64,000 nt of DNA from Fratercula arctica. Lineage: Eukaryota > Chordata > Aves > Charadriiformes > Alcidae. The position numbers and the translations under genes were made by a program. Below are positions 1-10,842 of the stretch, piece by piece. The first letter of the stretch is position 1. The number at the start of each line of letters is the position of its first letter. The stretch is from positions 23,765,352 to 23,829,351 of the forward strand of contig CANTUZ010000008.1 in assembly GCA_947846985.1 (NCBI GenBank), written 5' to 3'. The notes under the pieces are model-generated. The model did no database searches, was not told the origin of the DNA, and saw only the letters and a list, made by a program, of their open reading frames with translations.

Positions 1-476
1 GGACGGCAAAATCTATAATCAATGCATGTCGTCATACTCTGATACTGAAATGCTCAGTCTTGCTTTGATACCCATATTTTGTGAATAAAGTTAAAAAATC
101 CAAGAACAAAAAAAGATCCACATTGAGGTTTTCAAAGCTAAAGAAAGTTCTTTATACTGATAGACTGAACTAAGTAAATTTGTTTAATTTATCAAGACGT
201 CAACTGAGATGGAATTTGATTTCTGTTATGTGAATAGTTTATCACTGACAAAAAGGAGAGCTGGTAACGGGGCCTCTAGTTTTCAGGGAAGAGCATGACA
301 TACTTTGATTTATGAACAAATTCTAATGAGATACTAGGCCCAAATGTTTAATCTTTCAAAAATGATGAAACCACCACAGCAGCCTGAAGAGGAAAAGGCC
401 AAGTTTACTGTTTCTTGGTGACATTTATCGTATGTAACTTTTGGATATTGAAAGTGAAACTAAGTCCAAGAGAGGG

Positions 477-1121
477 TGTTATGGTTTGAGAAAACCCATA
501 ACAATTTATTGTTGTTGAGACAATTATTCTATCACCCGTTGACCCCTCCCCATCCAAAAAGGGGAGTCAGGGAAAGCAAGGAAACACAAGGGTTGAAATA
601 TAAATAGATTTAATAGGATAAGACTAAATAATTAACAATAATACTAAAGAACCAGTATTAATCCTGATACTACTATAAGATATACAAGAATTCTATATAC
701 TCAGCCAATTATATCAGTAGGAAGCTGTGCACTCCCAGCAGTGGACAGTAAATGTCGGATGCTGCGAGGGCAACAGCTTGGGGAGGGAAGGGAAGGCCTT
801 AGGGATCCAGCACCAGAGTTTCTCTGCATTGCCACCATCAAGGGAGAGAGAAACTACTCAGCAAACTTTCTGATTTATATAGAATGTGACGTTCATGATA
901 TGAAATAATCCTGTTGGCCAGCCTGGGTCAAATGCCCAGGCCTTGCTCCTCTTCATCCCTGCACCTGGCAAGTCTTGAAAACACTGAGACCTTGAATCCC
1001 ACATAGCCTAGTTGGCTATAAGGTAAATATTTTCACAAACTCAGACACTAGAGTCTTCCAAAAGTGGAGTTTTCCCCAGCATTAGGAGAGAAATTAGTCC
1101 TGTGTCGCTCAACACAGGACA
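477..1121 (-). mobile_element. Solo LTR of an avian endogenous retrovirus
   Basis: A 645-bp element begins TGTTATGG and ends CAGGACA on the + strand. It is flanked by a perfect 5-bp direct repeat, GAGGG, at 472-476 and 1122-1126. Promoter signals read on the - strand: a TATATAA box lies at about 875-881 and a polyadenylation signal AATAAA at 505-510 (TTTATT on +). The retroviral orientation is therefore minus. No gag, pol or env sequence is seen beside it, so it is a solo LTR left by recombination. A 5-bp duplication is typical of ERVL-type elements, but the family assignment is inferred. Confidence 0.85.
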
Positions 1122-1328
1122 GAGGGTTAACATCTTTATTTGTATTACTCTTTGAGATATTTGACTGGAAATTCTTTACCTTTAAAAAGTGTAAATGAAC
1201 GTGTAAACCTAAGGTGCTGGGCTAGAAGTGTTTTTATTATCTGCAAATGTATACTAAGCTTGGTACAATGTTTAAGTAAAAAACCCCAAAAAGCATTGCA
1301 TCTGAATTTCTTGTTTCTTCCTGCTCAG

Positions 1329-1360
1329 GTGCACTCAGTTCTGGTGGCATTTGAAGTGAT
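1329..1360 (+). CDS. Possible short exon of unidentified + strand gene
   Basis: A strong pyrimidine tract and CTCAG acceptor end at 1328. The only open frame reads VHSVLVAFEV and leaves two bases (AT) before a weak donor GTAATA at 1361. The next candidate exon, at 2329, begins with the single base needed to complete the codon, so the phases fit. At 32 bp the segment carries little coding evidence of its own. It is listed only because it joins the chain of exons downstream. A chance match is quite possible. Confidence 0.25.
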
Positions 1361-2328
1361 GTAATATTTGTATTTGAATGCAAAAGAATCTCAGTTATTA
1401 GAGAATCACCTACAATTCATCAGCGATTTCTCAAATTTGGGTTCTGCATAGACAGTTCTTCTGTGCAGAAGTCTTCATAAGCATATATATAGCGTTAAAA
1501 CCTACAAAATATCTTTTTAATTTGGAAAATGAAAAATGTAAAGATGATGTTTGGTAAGGCATTCAAACTTTAGACAATCATGAATATTCTTACTATTAGG
1601 TCCATATATATGTGTAAAACTTTTAGAGGGAAGACCCTATTTATACATTCTGCTTGAGGGAAAAGTGAATTGCTCATAACCGTTGTTAAAATTTCATTTA
1701 AAAATTCACACCAGTTCATGCTATGGAAGAGAAAAATAACGAATTCTGAATAGCAGACATTATTACTTTTTTCACTGAAGGTTTTAATTCATGCTCCCAA
1801 AGACTAGCAATGAATGCAAAACATGAATCAAATCGTCACTCTTGGCTACTAGTTTTGAATTCCTGCCTTTGAAAAATTTATAGCCACTTTGTTCCTACTT
1901 TCCAGTGATGTCAGTGAGAAAAAAACCTTTTCTTTCATAGATATTAACTCTTATTTGACTATCACAAAAGCCCCTTCCAGATGAATTTTGTTACCACGGG
2001 ATCAATAATGTTTTACAGCACAAGGAAAGAAAATAGTGGAGGAGTTAAAAAACAAAACAAAACACCCAAGCAAAAAATAAACAGACCTCCCAAAAAAAAT
2101 CCAACCCCCAAAACCTCCAGAAATAAATGCAAATGTACTAGGCTAGGAAGGTTACCAGTATCATATTTTTATTTATATAGTTTTCAAAGTTTTTCATAAG
2201 TTTGAAAAAATTTTCTTCAAAAGGTTTATACACTGTGTCTCTCAGGATCTGATCAGAATATCTTCCAAATTAACAAATAGGAGAGGGATGCATGGGTGGT
2301 TCATCTCCATGACTGTTTTATTGTGCAG

Positions 2329-2545
2329 GATGGGAGAGACGCTAATTTTTTGCCAATATAGTAGCCAAATTTCTTTAAATCTTGTGGGAGCTTCCCCTAA
2401 GGAAAACCTACCAACAGTACTACAGCATCATAAATACCCCATCAAGAGAAGTTCCCTGTTTCTCCAGTTTATATTTTATGCTCAACCTCCTTCTAAAGAG
2501 ATATCAGCCCATTGCAGTTCACTTAAAATTACCAAAAGTTATTTG
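2329..2545 (+). CDS. Candidate internal exon, unidentified + strand gene
   Basis: The segment is open for 72 codons in one frame, after an acceptor (tttattgtgcag) ending at 2328 and before the donor GTAAAT at 2546. The product begins MGETLIFCQYSSQ and contains the stretch HHKYPIKRSSLFLQFIFYAQ. It is rich in Leu, Ile, Phe and Lys and has no recognisable domain. The exon starts in phase 2 and ends in phase 0, matching the proposed exons at 1329 and 3689. A separate 66-codon open frame overlaps at 2550-2750 and is probably a chance ORF. Function is unknown. A helical-repeat protein is suggested only by composition. Confidence 0.38.
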
Positions 2546-3688
2546 GTAAATGATGTCTCCCACTAACATAGCATTAATGCTTCACCACCAGTGGCACAGA
2601 TTAACAGCTTTCCTGGACAGCTTCCTAGGAGGAGCTTTAAGTTCTTTCATTAGTATGCTATTGCAAAAAAAAGGATTATTCAGAAATGTATTTGCAACTT
2701 CAAGTTTTGTGTGTGTGCCCTTTGACTACGCTTGGACTATGGTCAAATAAATAATTGTATTAATTTCAACAATCGTTCCTATGAAGAAGCTAAGGTTTCA
2801 CTCAAACACTCTACCCAAGCAGACTTCTGCAAGGCACTTCTTTTCACATAACTTATCCCCTGATTATACAAACAAAATTAAGTGATAGCACTATGTCAAT
2901 AACCTTTCACCTGACTGTTCTGAGGAGGAGTGCTTACAGCATACAGGCTTCCTAAAATGAATAAGTAGAAAAATGATAAGACTATCTGTTCTCTAAGGAT
3001 AAGCTTCAAAGATGCCTAAAGCATTCTTTTGTGTTGCTAATGAACTGCAGAAAGTGTTTTGGAGGCTGCACCAAGGGTGGTTGGGTCCATAATAATTTGG
3101 GATCTTGTGCCCTCATTCAAAAATACTCAGTGACTGAAATAGTGCAGAGTCAGTTTTTAAATTTTGGGGGGATTTTGGTGGGATTTTTTTTTGTTGTTGG
3201 TTGGTTGGTTTTTTTTTATTGTTTCATCTGAAAATATTTACGCTTGGTGTTGTGCAAGAGCTTTATTTGGATTATCTTATTGCATGTTTCCTTAGTATGA
3301 ATATCAGGAAAACATGCTTTTAGTTATATTAAGAATTGGTTTAATAAATAATATATTAAAAAATCATTGTCAATTGGAAAGTCAGTACTTGAAGAAGCTC
3401 TAGTCAAGTCCTGAAAGAGTCATCGTCTTTCTAATTTCCTGAAATGGCACAAAAATTTCCCATATTTTAAAGAAGGGAGCATAAGCATGCTAAAGAATGC
3501 TATATTTGTTGGTATATCCAAAACCTCTTGCTGTTTTTTTATTTTATTTTTTTTTCCCTAAAGCAGCTTAAATTTTCAATTAATGCAGAAAGTAGGTAAA
3601 CTGGTTCTTAGCTGGGATTGAAGGGGGCAATCATTTGCTGTTTCCTTATTGAAGTTCAGTGAGTTGTTTTGGTTTTTTGAGTCTTCAG

Positions 3689-3863
3689 CTAAGTGAACTG
3701 GAAACAGGAAAAATATTGCCTGTTTCACCACCGGTGTACATATTAAACCACCTTTTTTATGTATATCACTTAATTGCTAATGCTGAAATACTTCACAAAA
3801 CTGCAGAAGACTTGCTGTTAACTGTAGTGAAAGCCATGATGATAGTAATGCTGAGTAAAAAAA
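3689..3863 (+). CDS. Candidate internal exon, helical segment, + strand gene
   Basis: The acceptor is ttgagtcttcag ending at 3688, and the donor is a perfect GTAAGT at 3864 after a run of seven A. The segment is open for 58 codons starting LSELETGKILPVSPPVYILN and including KTAEDLLLTVVKAMMIVML. The pattern of Leu, Ile and Val suggests amphipathic helices as in armadillo or HEAT repeats; this is inferred from composition, not from a matched motif. The exon starts in phase 0, agreeing with the candidate exon ending at 2545, and ends in phase 1. An alternative acceptor at 3658 would add ten codons. The next plausible acceptor, 98 bp on at 3962, is not in the matching phase (see findings). Confidence 0.42.
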
Positions 3864-6096
3864 GTAAGTGTCCTGATTTAATACCTCTTAAATGAATGAC
3901 TTTTGCAAGTCAAATTAAAGAAATAGCAGATGTAAAAAAAAAAAACCTCTTTGCTTTGCAGCATATGAAATTAGAAATTCTGCTGTTGCTACCTAGCAGT
4001 GGTTGTCAAAAAGCAAAATACTTGCTTAGAATCATGAGTTCTGTTCAGAAATACAGAATGCTTTTCTTGCTAGTCTCTGGTGGCTTCATATTACCTTGAA
4101 ATCAAAGCATAGCTTTGCTCGATAGCTTGCTTTCATATTTTCTTACAACCTAATGCTATCTATGCTGGCTGGATGCAACATATTCCAAAGTGCATGATAA
4201 AATCAAGGTCTTTATCAAACAGCTTCAGTTCTGGGTCTGCTAAATCAAATCAAACAACATTGATGGGTACAAAACCCTTAATAGTTTTCCATTAAAAAGG
4301 GCTATGCTATATCACTATGATTGGTGGAGACATAAAGGCAAAACAAAGGAATGCTTGCTAGTGTTCAAATGTCCATTGTGGGAGTACTTTTCAAAAGTTA
4401 GCACAGAAAATTATCTGGTCACAAAACCCACTTGCAGAGTGTTACAGGTCTGTATCTGACGTTGGCACTACTTTTCCTTTTTGCTGAGGAATTTACTGCA
4501 ATCCAGAGATGATGGCCTCAAACCTGAACCTTCAGGAACCTTCTGCATAATTTTATTCTCTCTAAGGACATACCATAACCTGACAGATGAGACCAGTGTT
4601 GTTTGTAACCAGTCTAGACATGTATTGAGGATGAAAATATTTGTCACGGTTATGATTTAGCAGCTATTCATAATTTACTAATGATGTAAGGTAGATTGAG
4701 AGATTGAATTTTAGCAGCACTTAACCATTAATCAGTTTAGGGGTTTACAAAGTAAATAAACACATGATGGCACAGAACTTAGCATGGCCCAATTTATTGA
4801 GCTTCTTTGTGCTGCCATAACTTTTTAAATTGGTTTTGTCTAGTTTTGCACAACTCTGCAGATTAGATGCTGAAGACCTTTAAAAGAGGAAAGCCTCCTG
4901 GTTGGTGAACTGAAGTGGCAGACCACCATCTTCAGGGGAAGCTATATGAAAAGGTCTAGGACTGCAAGAGTAGCCTGTCACCTTGTTAAGCTGGTAAGTG
5001 GTGAAATGCTACATTCACCTTTCAAAAACTAGCAGGACTTTCCTGTAAAGAAAGGAGGAAAGGATAAAAAAGTAAAAAAATATAAAGCAGATGGTATTTT
5101 TTAGGAGCTAAGCAGCAACTCTTTGGATCTCTTTTAGAACCAAGATCTGCATATATATATATGTTGGAGAAATGCACAAAATCTTATCACACACCTCACA
5201 GGGCAAAGTTGTGGGTTTTTTGGTTTTGTTTTACAAAAAAAACTTGAAAATTTAGAGTTTGTTCTGAAGGGATTTTCTTGTGGCTGAACTAACTCGATTT
5301 TATACAAAAAGGAAAGATAACCATTCCTTATGCTCAACAGTTCTAACTGGAAGGGATCACTTACAAAATTACTCACCCAGAAATCTGAACTCATATCCTC
5401 TAGGGCAGAAGGGAGTTCATGGCCATGGTTACCAGGGAAGGTAGATCTCTGACATGTACATTAAGTACCAGGAGCAACAACATGGTGTAGTAATTAGTTA
5501 TGAAGACAGCTTGTTTTTCCAGGTCTCCTGTGTTTTAGTAGGGATCCTGGCATGGGATCAGGGCATCCTACCTTCTCAGTGACTGGATCCACCAAATTCA
5601 CGTGCAGCAAGATAGGCTGCAGAGGAATTTGGTGTAAATAAACTTCTGCAATACACATAACGGATCTCTAGTTGTCTGGCATGGGATGACTTATAAGTGA
5701 ATGGTAAACAAACAAAAGCATTTCACCAACGCTTTAAAAAAATCAACTGAAATAACTCAGGGACATGTTGCGTGTTCAGACAATATTAAAAAAAAAAGCC
5801 TCATGGATGAAACAAAATCCTGTAGTTCTGCCTGTAAAATCCCTTGGTGCTACCAATATTTCAAGTGTTTCACTTCAATTTGCACTTATGCTAATGAACA
5901 TTTGAATATTTCTGTTCTTTTGTTTGTTTTATTATATTTTTTTTCAATCTGGCCCAACAGTATACTTTTAAGATCTTACGCTCTGGGATAAAATCATGCT
6001 CTTTACCTATGCTTAGAGCACATGTTCCCCATTCTTCACTTTAAAGTGTCCCTGGGGCTGAGTTCATTTGCAATGTGGTGTATTTTTTCCCCACAG

Positions 6097-6137
6097 AGGG
6101 TGGACTGCTGTTGTTCCAGACATTTCTCAAATGTTCA
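6097..6137 (+). CDS. Possible short exon, + strand gene
   Basis: A strong acceptor (tattttttccccacag) ends at 6096. In the phase left by the exon at 3689-3863 the segment reads GGLLLFQTFLKCS and can end at a moderate donor GTGGGA at 6138 in phase 0. That is the phase in which the exon at 7511 starts. In another frame the same acceptor opens 43 codons to a very good donor (GAG|GTACGT, exon end about 6228), which would break the chain. The choice between these is uncertain, so confidence is low. Confidence 0.25.
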
Positions 6138-7510
6138 GTGGGATGATGAGACAAACACCTGTTTGTTTCCACAGTCTGTATAATCTGTATCAGTTTTGCA
6201 GATGGTGCACTACACAATTCTGTGAGGTACGTGCTAAATAGTCATGAATGACTGGGAAGGAATGCTGGAAAAAAATATAGACATTAAAACTTAGAGCATT
6301 TTCTGCTCCCATCAGATTTTTAAACCTGGCTGTGTGAGGGAAAGCATAGACAGGGGAGGGGGAGAGGGTAGGATTTCAAGATTGCTAATGTTCCTGGGTT
6401 GCTAACATGCCATTTTTTAGCTATGAAAGAAGTCTTCTGTAATACAGAAATGAAGCAGTTTACCCAGCAGAAAATAAGTGTTGCCACTTTATTGTTTTTG
6501 GCAGGAGTTGGTGGTTCATCATTTGGACACATCAGGTACTTTCCTTGTGACTATCATATAACTTAAAATGACAATGTTTCAAATGGTGACAAAATGACAA
6601 AGTACTGATCTGTGGTGGAAATCTAGCATGGTGAGAGAGATTCAGTCAGGCAATATTGTCTTGAAAGGGAGCTGGAAGAGCATCTTGCTTTCAGCTTGTT
6701 TATTTACTTCTTCACTGATTCCCTACAAGGGAACTAGGAACTGTGAGTGCTGTCTTCAAATGTCTCTAATTTTTGTTTGGGGTATTGTTTTCATAGCGTT
6801 CTCTCTTCCAACATTTTGAGGACTTATTTATACAACATTGTTAATCATTTTGGAAACAGCTAAAATCAAACCTAGCACGTTTGCAGTGGTTGGAATATTT
6901 ATGTCTGTCCACACAGTAAGGAAAAAACCCTGCGGTTAAAACTCACTCGGCTGGTTTAAATTGTCACAATTGCTTTTCTGACTCTCAAATAGTAGAGAAT
7001 ATAGCTTGCATTTCAGCAATATGTGCTCTGCCAATCTTTCCCAACCCAAGAAATACCTTGATGTGCACAGCAGTTGCATTATGACAGAAACACAGTACAA
7101 GCTGGTCAGCATTGATAGCTTATGGTAGGAAAGTGCCCTATGGCTGGGAATTTACTGCTGACGTTCCTGTGACAGGAGCTAAGGTGAAACCTCGATACAG
7201 CTCCATAGTCCCATACAAATTTTCTCCCGAGGGATTAAGTGGGACTTTGAGGATGGGAGTGAAAACAGATTGTCTGGTCACAAAAAAGGATTTGTTTTCT
7301 GTAGAAAAACAGTGTATATTATTAATGTATTGATTAAAAAGAGTCTAGCTAAAATGCCTTCAGTTCAGTGAGGACTAAAGTTAAATGAGATTCTTGAAGT
7401 GTACAAACACATACCAGACAAATGCTAGTGAATGATATTACTATCTCAGAAGCTGTAATTATTTCTAGATGTAACAAGTCTGTTTAGACTTGTGACACTT
7501 TTTTCTTTAG

Positions 7511-7607
7511 TCACTTTTACTACTGTTCCTGCGAGAGGCTGTGAAAGCGGGACTGATGTACAGTGAGGATATTACCTGCGATCATCTTGTTCCCATCTTG
7601 CTAACAG
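7511..7607 (+). CDS. Candidate internal exon, leucine-rich helical protein
   Basis: The acceptor acacttttttctttag ends at 7510 and the donor (aacag|GTTTCT) follows 7607. Only one frame is open. It gives 32 codons, beginning SLLLLFLREAVKAGLMYSED and ending CDHLVPILLT. This reads as two amphipathic helices, typical of ARM/HEAT-type proteins. It starts in phase 0 and ends in phase 1 with a single G. The exon at 10627 begins with CA, which completes an alanine codon and continues the leucine-rich pattern (ILLT-ALSFCPSS). That smooth junction is the main reason for believing both exons. The protein family is not recognised. Confidence 0.5.
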
Positions 7608-10600
7608 GTTTCTTTTAAAAGGGTTTCCTATCTGCCCTCCCACCCCATGTCCCTGTTGGGTTGCAGGGGAAGCACATGTTGAGGCAAGTGGTGGGGAGCT
7701 GGGGGAACGGAACCCCAAAGCGATCCCCTAGCTTTAGCTCAGCAAAGGGAATTCTGCACGTGCCACCACTGTTAATTGGTATCGGACCCACTAATGCACA
7801 GGTCCAGGAGGATGTAGCTATCTCCAGTCATTTAGGAAATGCGAATTCTGTGTCTGACTGGACTGGTCTACACTTCTGCCTTACAGGTTTGAACTATTCA
7901 GTGGCCAGAACCAATTGCAAAATACCATAAATGGAACAGTATCTTGAACGAAGCTACACAGTGTCCGTCAAATTAAGAACTGTTATTTTAAGTACGACTG
8001 TAGAAATGGCAATTTTAAAAAGCTCCTGAAGATCATATTTATTTTGGTGAGCAAAGTACATGGTGTTAAGGAAAGAGTTTCTCTGCCCAGGATTTCTTCT
8101 ATGGCTGCATTCAGTTTGAACTTTTCTCACTATTTTTGTGATTAACTTATCTATTTCTAAACAAGTATAAACTAAAATGTCAGACTCCCAAATCTAAGGA
8201 TCACATATAGGACTTCGAAACAAAGCATTAAAAAATGCCTATCTGTGCTGTAGGAGATGTATATTTCCCAAGTAATATTTCAAAGGTTGTTTCTAAAGTC
8301 AGACTGGTGTGACTGGTTAACGATGCATTTCTGAGATTTAAAGTCTGATTTCTTGTTTCTACCTTCCAGCCTATGGTTTTAATCTTCTGTGGAGATGTGC
8401 TGAACAGAACGGCTGGTCTATAACTGTGAGGGATTGCTGAAGACACTTATCTCTGTGGGTGTTACTCCTGTTCTTAGCATTATTGCTGTTAAAATGATTA
8501 TAATTTTCACCTATAGTGTCTTTCTAAGACAAAAATAAGCATGTGCCACTTATGTTTTCAGTATAATTGAATTATTTCAGTGCTGACTGATTTTTTTTTT
8601 TTTTTCCTTTTTTCCCTGCTGATCCTGGGGTTGGCTATAGCATAGCAAAATTTGTACATTGTTATTGTTTACATGCTATTTAGCAGAAGTAAGCAGGATC
8701 TAAATAAGCTTAAAATTTCTGTTCCGCTTACCATCATTGGAATGACAAAATCTTTTATCCTAACAATCAAGAAAAAATCCAAAGTATTTTATAACTGTGT
8801 TCCCAAATTCTACAGTAATTCTGCAGCTTATTCAGATCTTGTTACACTGGCTGTTTTTCATGCCACACATTACCATTTTCTTATAACTCTGACTGCTGCT
8901 GGGCAGGTGCCCCACTTTTTGAGACAGTCTTTGCCTAATTCATATAAGCCAAACTAGTGTGATCATACTGCATGTGACTGTTGAAAGAGGGTTCGTACAG
9001 ATTGGGACTCTAGAAATCTGATTTCAGCTATTATCTTTAGCAAATATTTCCGGTGTGATCTCACTTAATCCATTGATCAGCCTGGGTGTGATCTGCATTC
9101 TACCAAGGTTAATAAACGTGTTTCTTTTGATTTTGGTGAACTTTAGCTTCCTCATCCATGAAACGTGGCCATTGCTTTCTTGTTTCTCATCTTTTTTCTG
9201 TAAAACAGACAATGTATAATCCAGGAAAAGCAAAATGCATGGCTCTGGTTGCATACGAGTAATGCTACTAATGATGGAAGAAAACAACCTTTTGGAGGTC
9301 AAGTTACCACACATCCAAAATCTATAAAGCATTTGTCATGCCCTGATTATTGATTCAAAATCTGATCAATCTTGGAGAATAAATCACTACAGAAAGCACA
9401 CATTAGAAGGTCTCTTACTGAAATTTGCCATGGAACTGATTTTCTGGAAGCAGAACTAAAGTTAATAGGACTAGCATGCTAGAAGGAGGCTTGCGACTGA
9501 AAAACTGAAAAATAGCAGGGACAGCAGAAAGAGCGATGAATACATTAGTGCTTATGGATAGAGGGACTGGAGCATCTTCTTTCAGCACAGTGGAAAGCCA
9601 TATCCCTCTTCAGATGCATAATTATAAATGTTAAGCATATGGACCTCATTTTGAAAGTTTTAATGCTGGTATCTTACGTTGGATAACTTGTAATAAACAA
9701 AAAGAGCAACTCCATGAAGAGTTTAAAATAGGAAGGAAGGGGGTGACTAACTTGTGAGTGTTGCTGCCGTCTTAGAGCTCCATGTACTTCAAACTCTATG
9801 TAAGAAAAAATAAGACCATTTGACTGTCTCATACAGCTAAGTAAATTTAATAGTGCAATACCATAAACATCCTATCTCTTGAGAAACTCTATGTACTAAT
9901 TGTAAAAGTATTAAATTTATTCCATGAATTTTCTGGGTCCGTAATTTTTAATTGCTTTTATTACTTGTAGCTCAAGGCAAAGGGGCAGAGAAGCAATCAG
10001 TAATTTGTCCTTTAGCTACATCATTTAATTTAATCAAGTCAATGTCCTACGTAAACAGAAAAAGCGAAATGCAAAGATGAAAGCTCTGTCCGGTATTACA
10101 TAGGATTAACCGGAGAACAGAAAAAAGGTATTCCTAAAAAATAGTAGAGGTCTACCACAGGTCTTCTCCCCTGAACAGAGAGTAAAACATAACTGTAAAC
10201 TCTGGCGGGTCCACTCTGTACCATTTCAAACATTTTTGGCTTTCACGGTTTTGTGCTAACGTGGTCTGGAACAACTGTAATAACTGTAGGGTGGAGGAAG
10301 AGGAAAAACAAATCTTCTGCTATAGTGTTCAGTTTGAAATTATTTTCAGGCAGAAGAAAGCTGAATGTAGCACACAATACAGTTTCTGCTAAGAGAAGGG
10401 GCTGGCATGGAAAAGAAAGTGGCTGAGACTGAGAGCAACACAGCATAAGAGAAATTTGAAGTGCAGCTTTATAAACTGTGTATTTCTCCTGGTCCTTTAG
10501 TTTATCTAGAATACTCCATCTTAAAAAATAAAATAAAATTTAAAATTGTGTCTGGGTATTTTTTTCTAGCTTTCTTTTGCTATTTGCATTCGTATATTTA

Positions 10601-10626
10601 TTCAAAACCTTTTTTTTTTTCAACAG

Positions 10627-10842
10627 CACTCTCTTTTTGTCCTTCATCCATGGCAAAAAAGAGCCAGCATTCCTTTGCAAAATTAATACAGTCCTTTTTG
10701 CAACATATTCCCCAAGCAAAGGTAGGTATAAATCCACAGCAACTGTTACAAATGGTGATTTATCATTTGTCCAATAATGATGATGATGTGATAGTTCCTA
10801 GCAATGGATTATTAGAGATGATGGAGTTAGCCACGGCAAGTG
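10627..10842 (+). CDS. Candidate internal exon, largest of the + strand gene
   Basis: A run of eleven T followed by caacag forms a strong acceptor at 10626. The frame is open across 71 codons to a good donor GTGAGC at 10843. The product includes KLIQSFLQHIPQAKVGINPQ and LLQMVIYHLSNNDDDVIVPS, ending LLEMMELATAS. It looks like paired amphipathic helices with an acidic loop (NNDDD). The phases are 1 at both ends. The leftover G joins the exon at 14476 as an aspartate codon, giving ELATASDSALCLLH. A second donor GTAAGT lies seven bases further on, at 10850, but it would put the downstream exon out of frame. An inner GTAGGT at about 10722 could give a shorter form. Confidence 0.58.

Noticed and set aside
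6097..6228. 43-codon + strand frame (MFSGMMRQTPVCFHSLYNLY...) ending at GAG|GTACGT
   Set aside because: Good splice signals but incompatible with the phases of the exons at 3689 and 7511. The shorter reading 6097-6137 was listed instead at low confidence.
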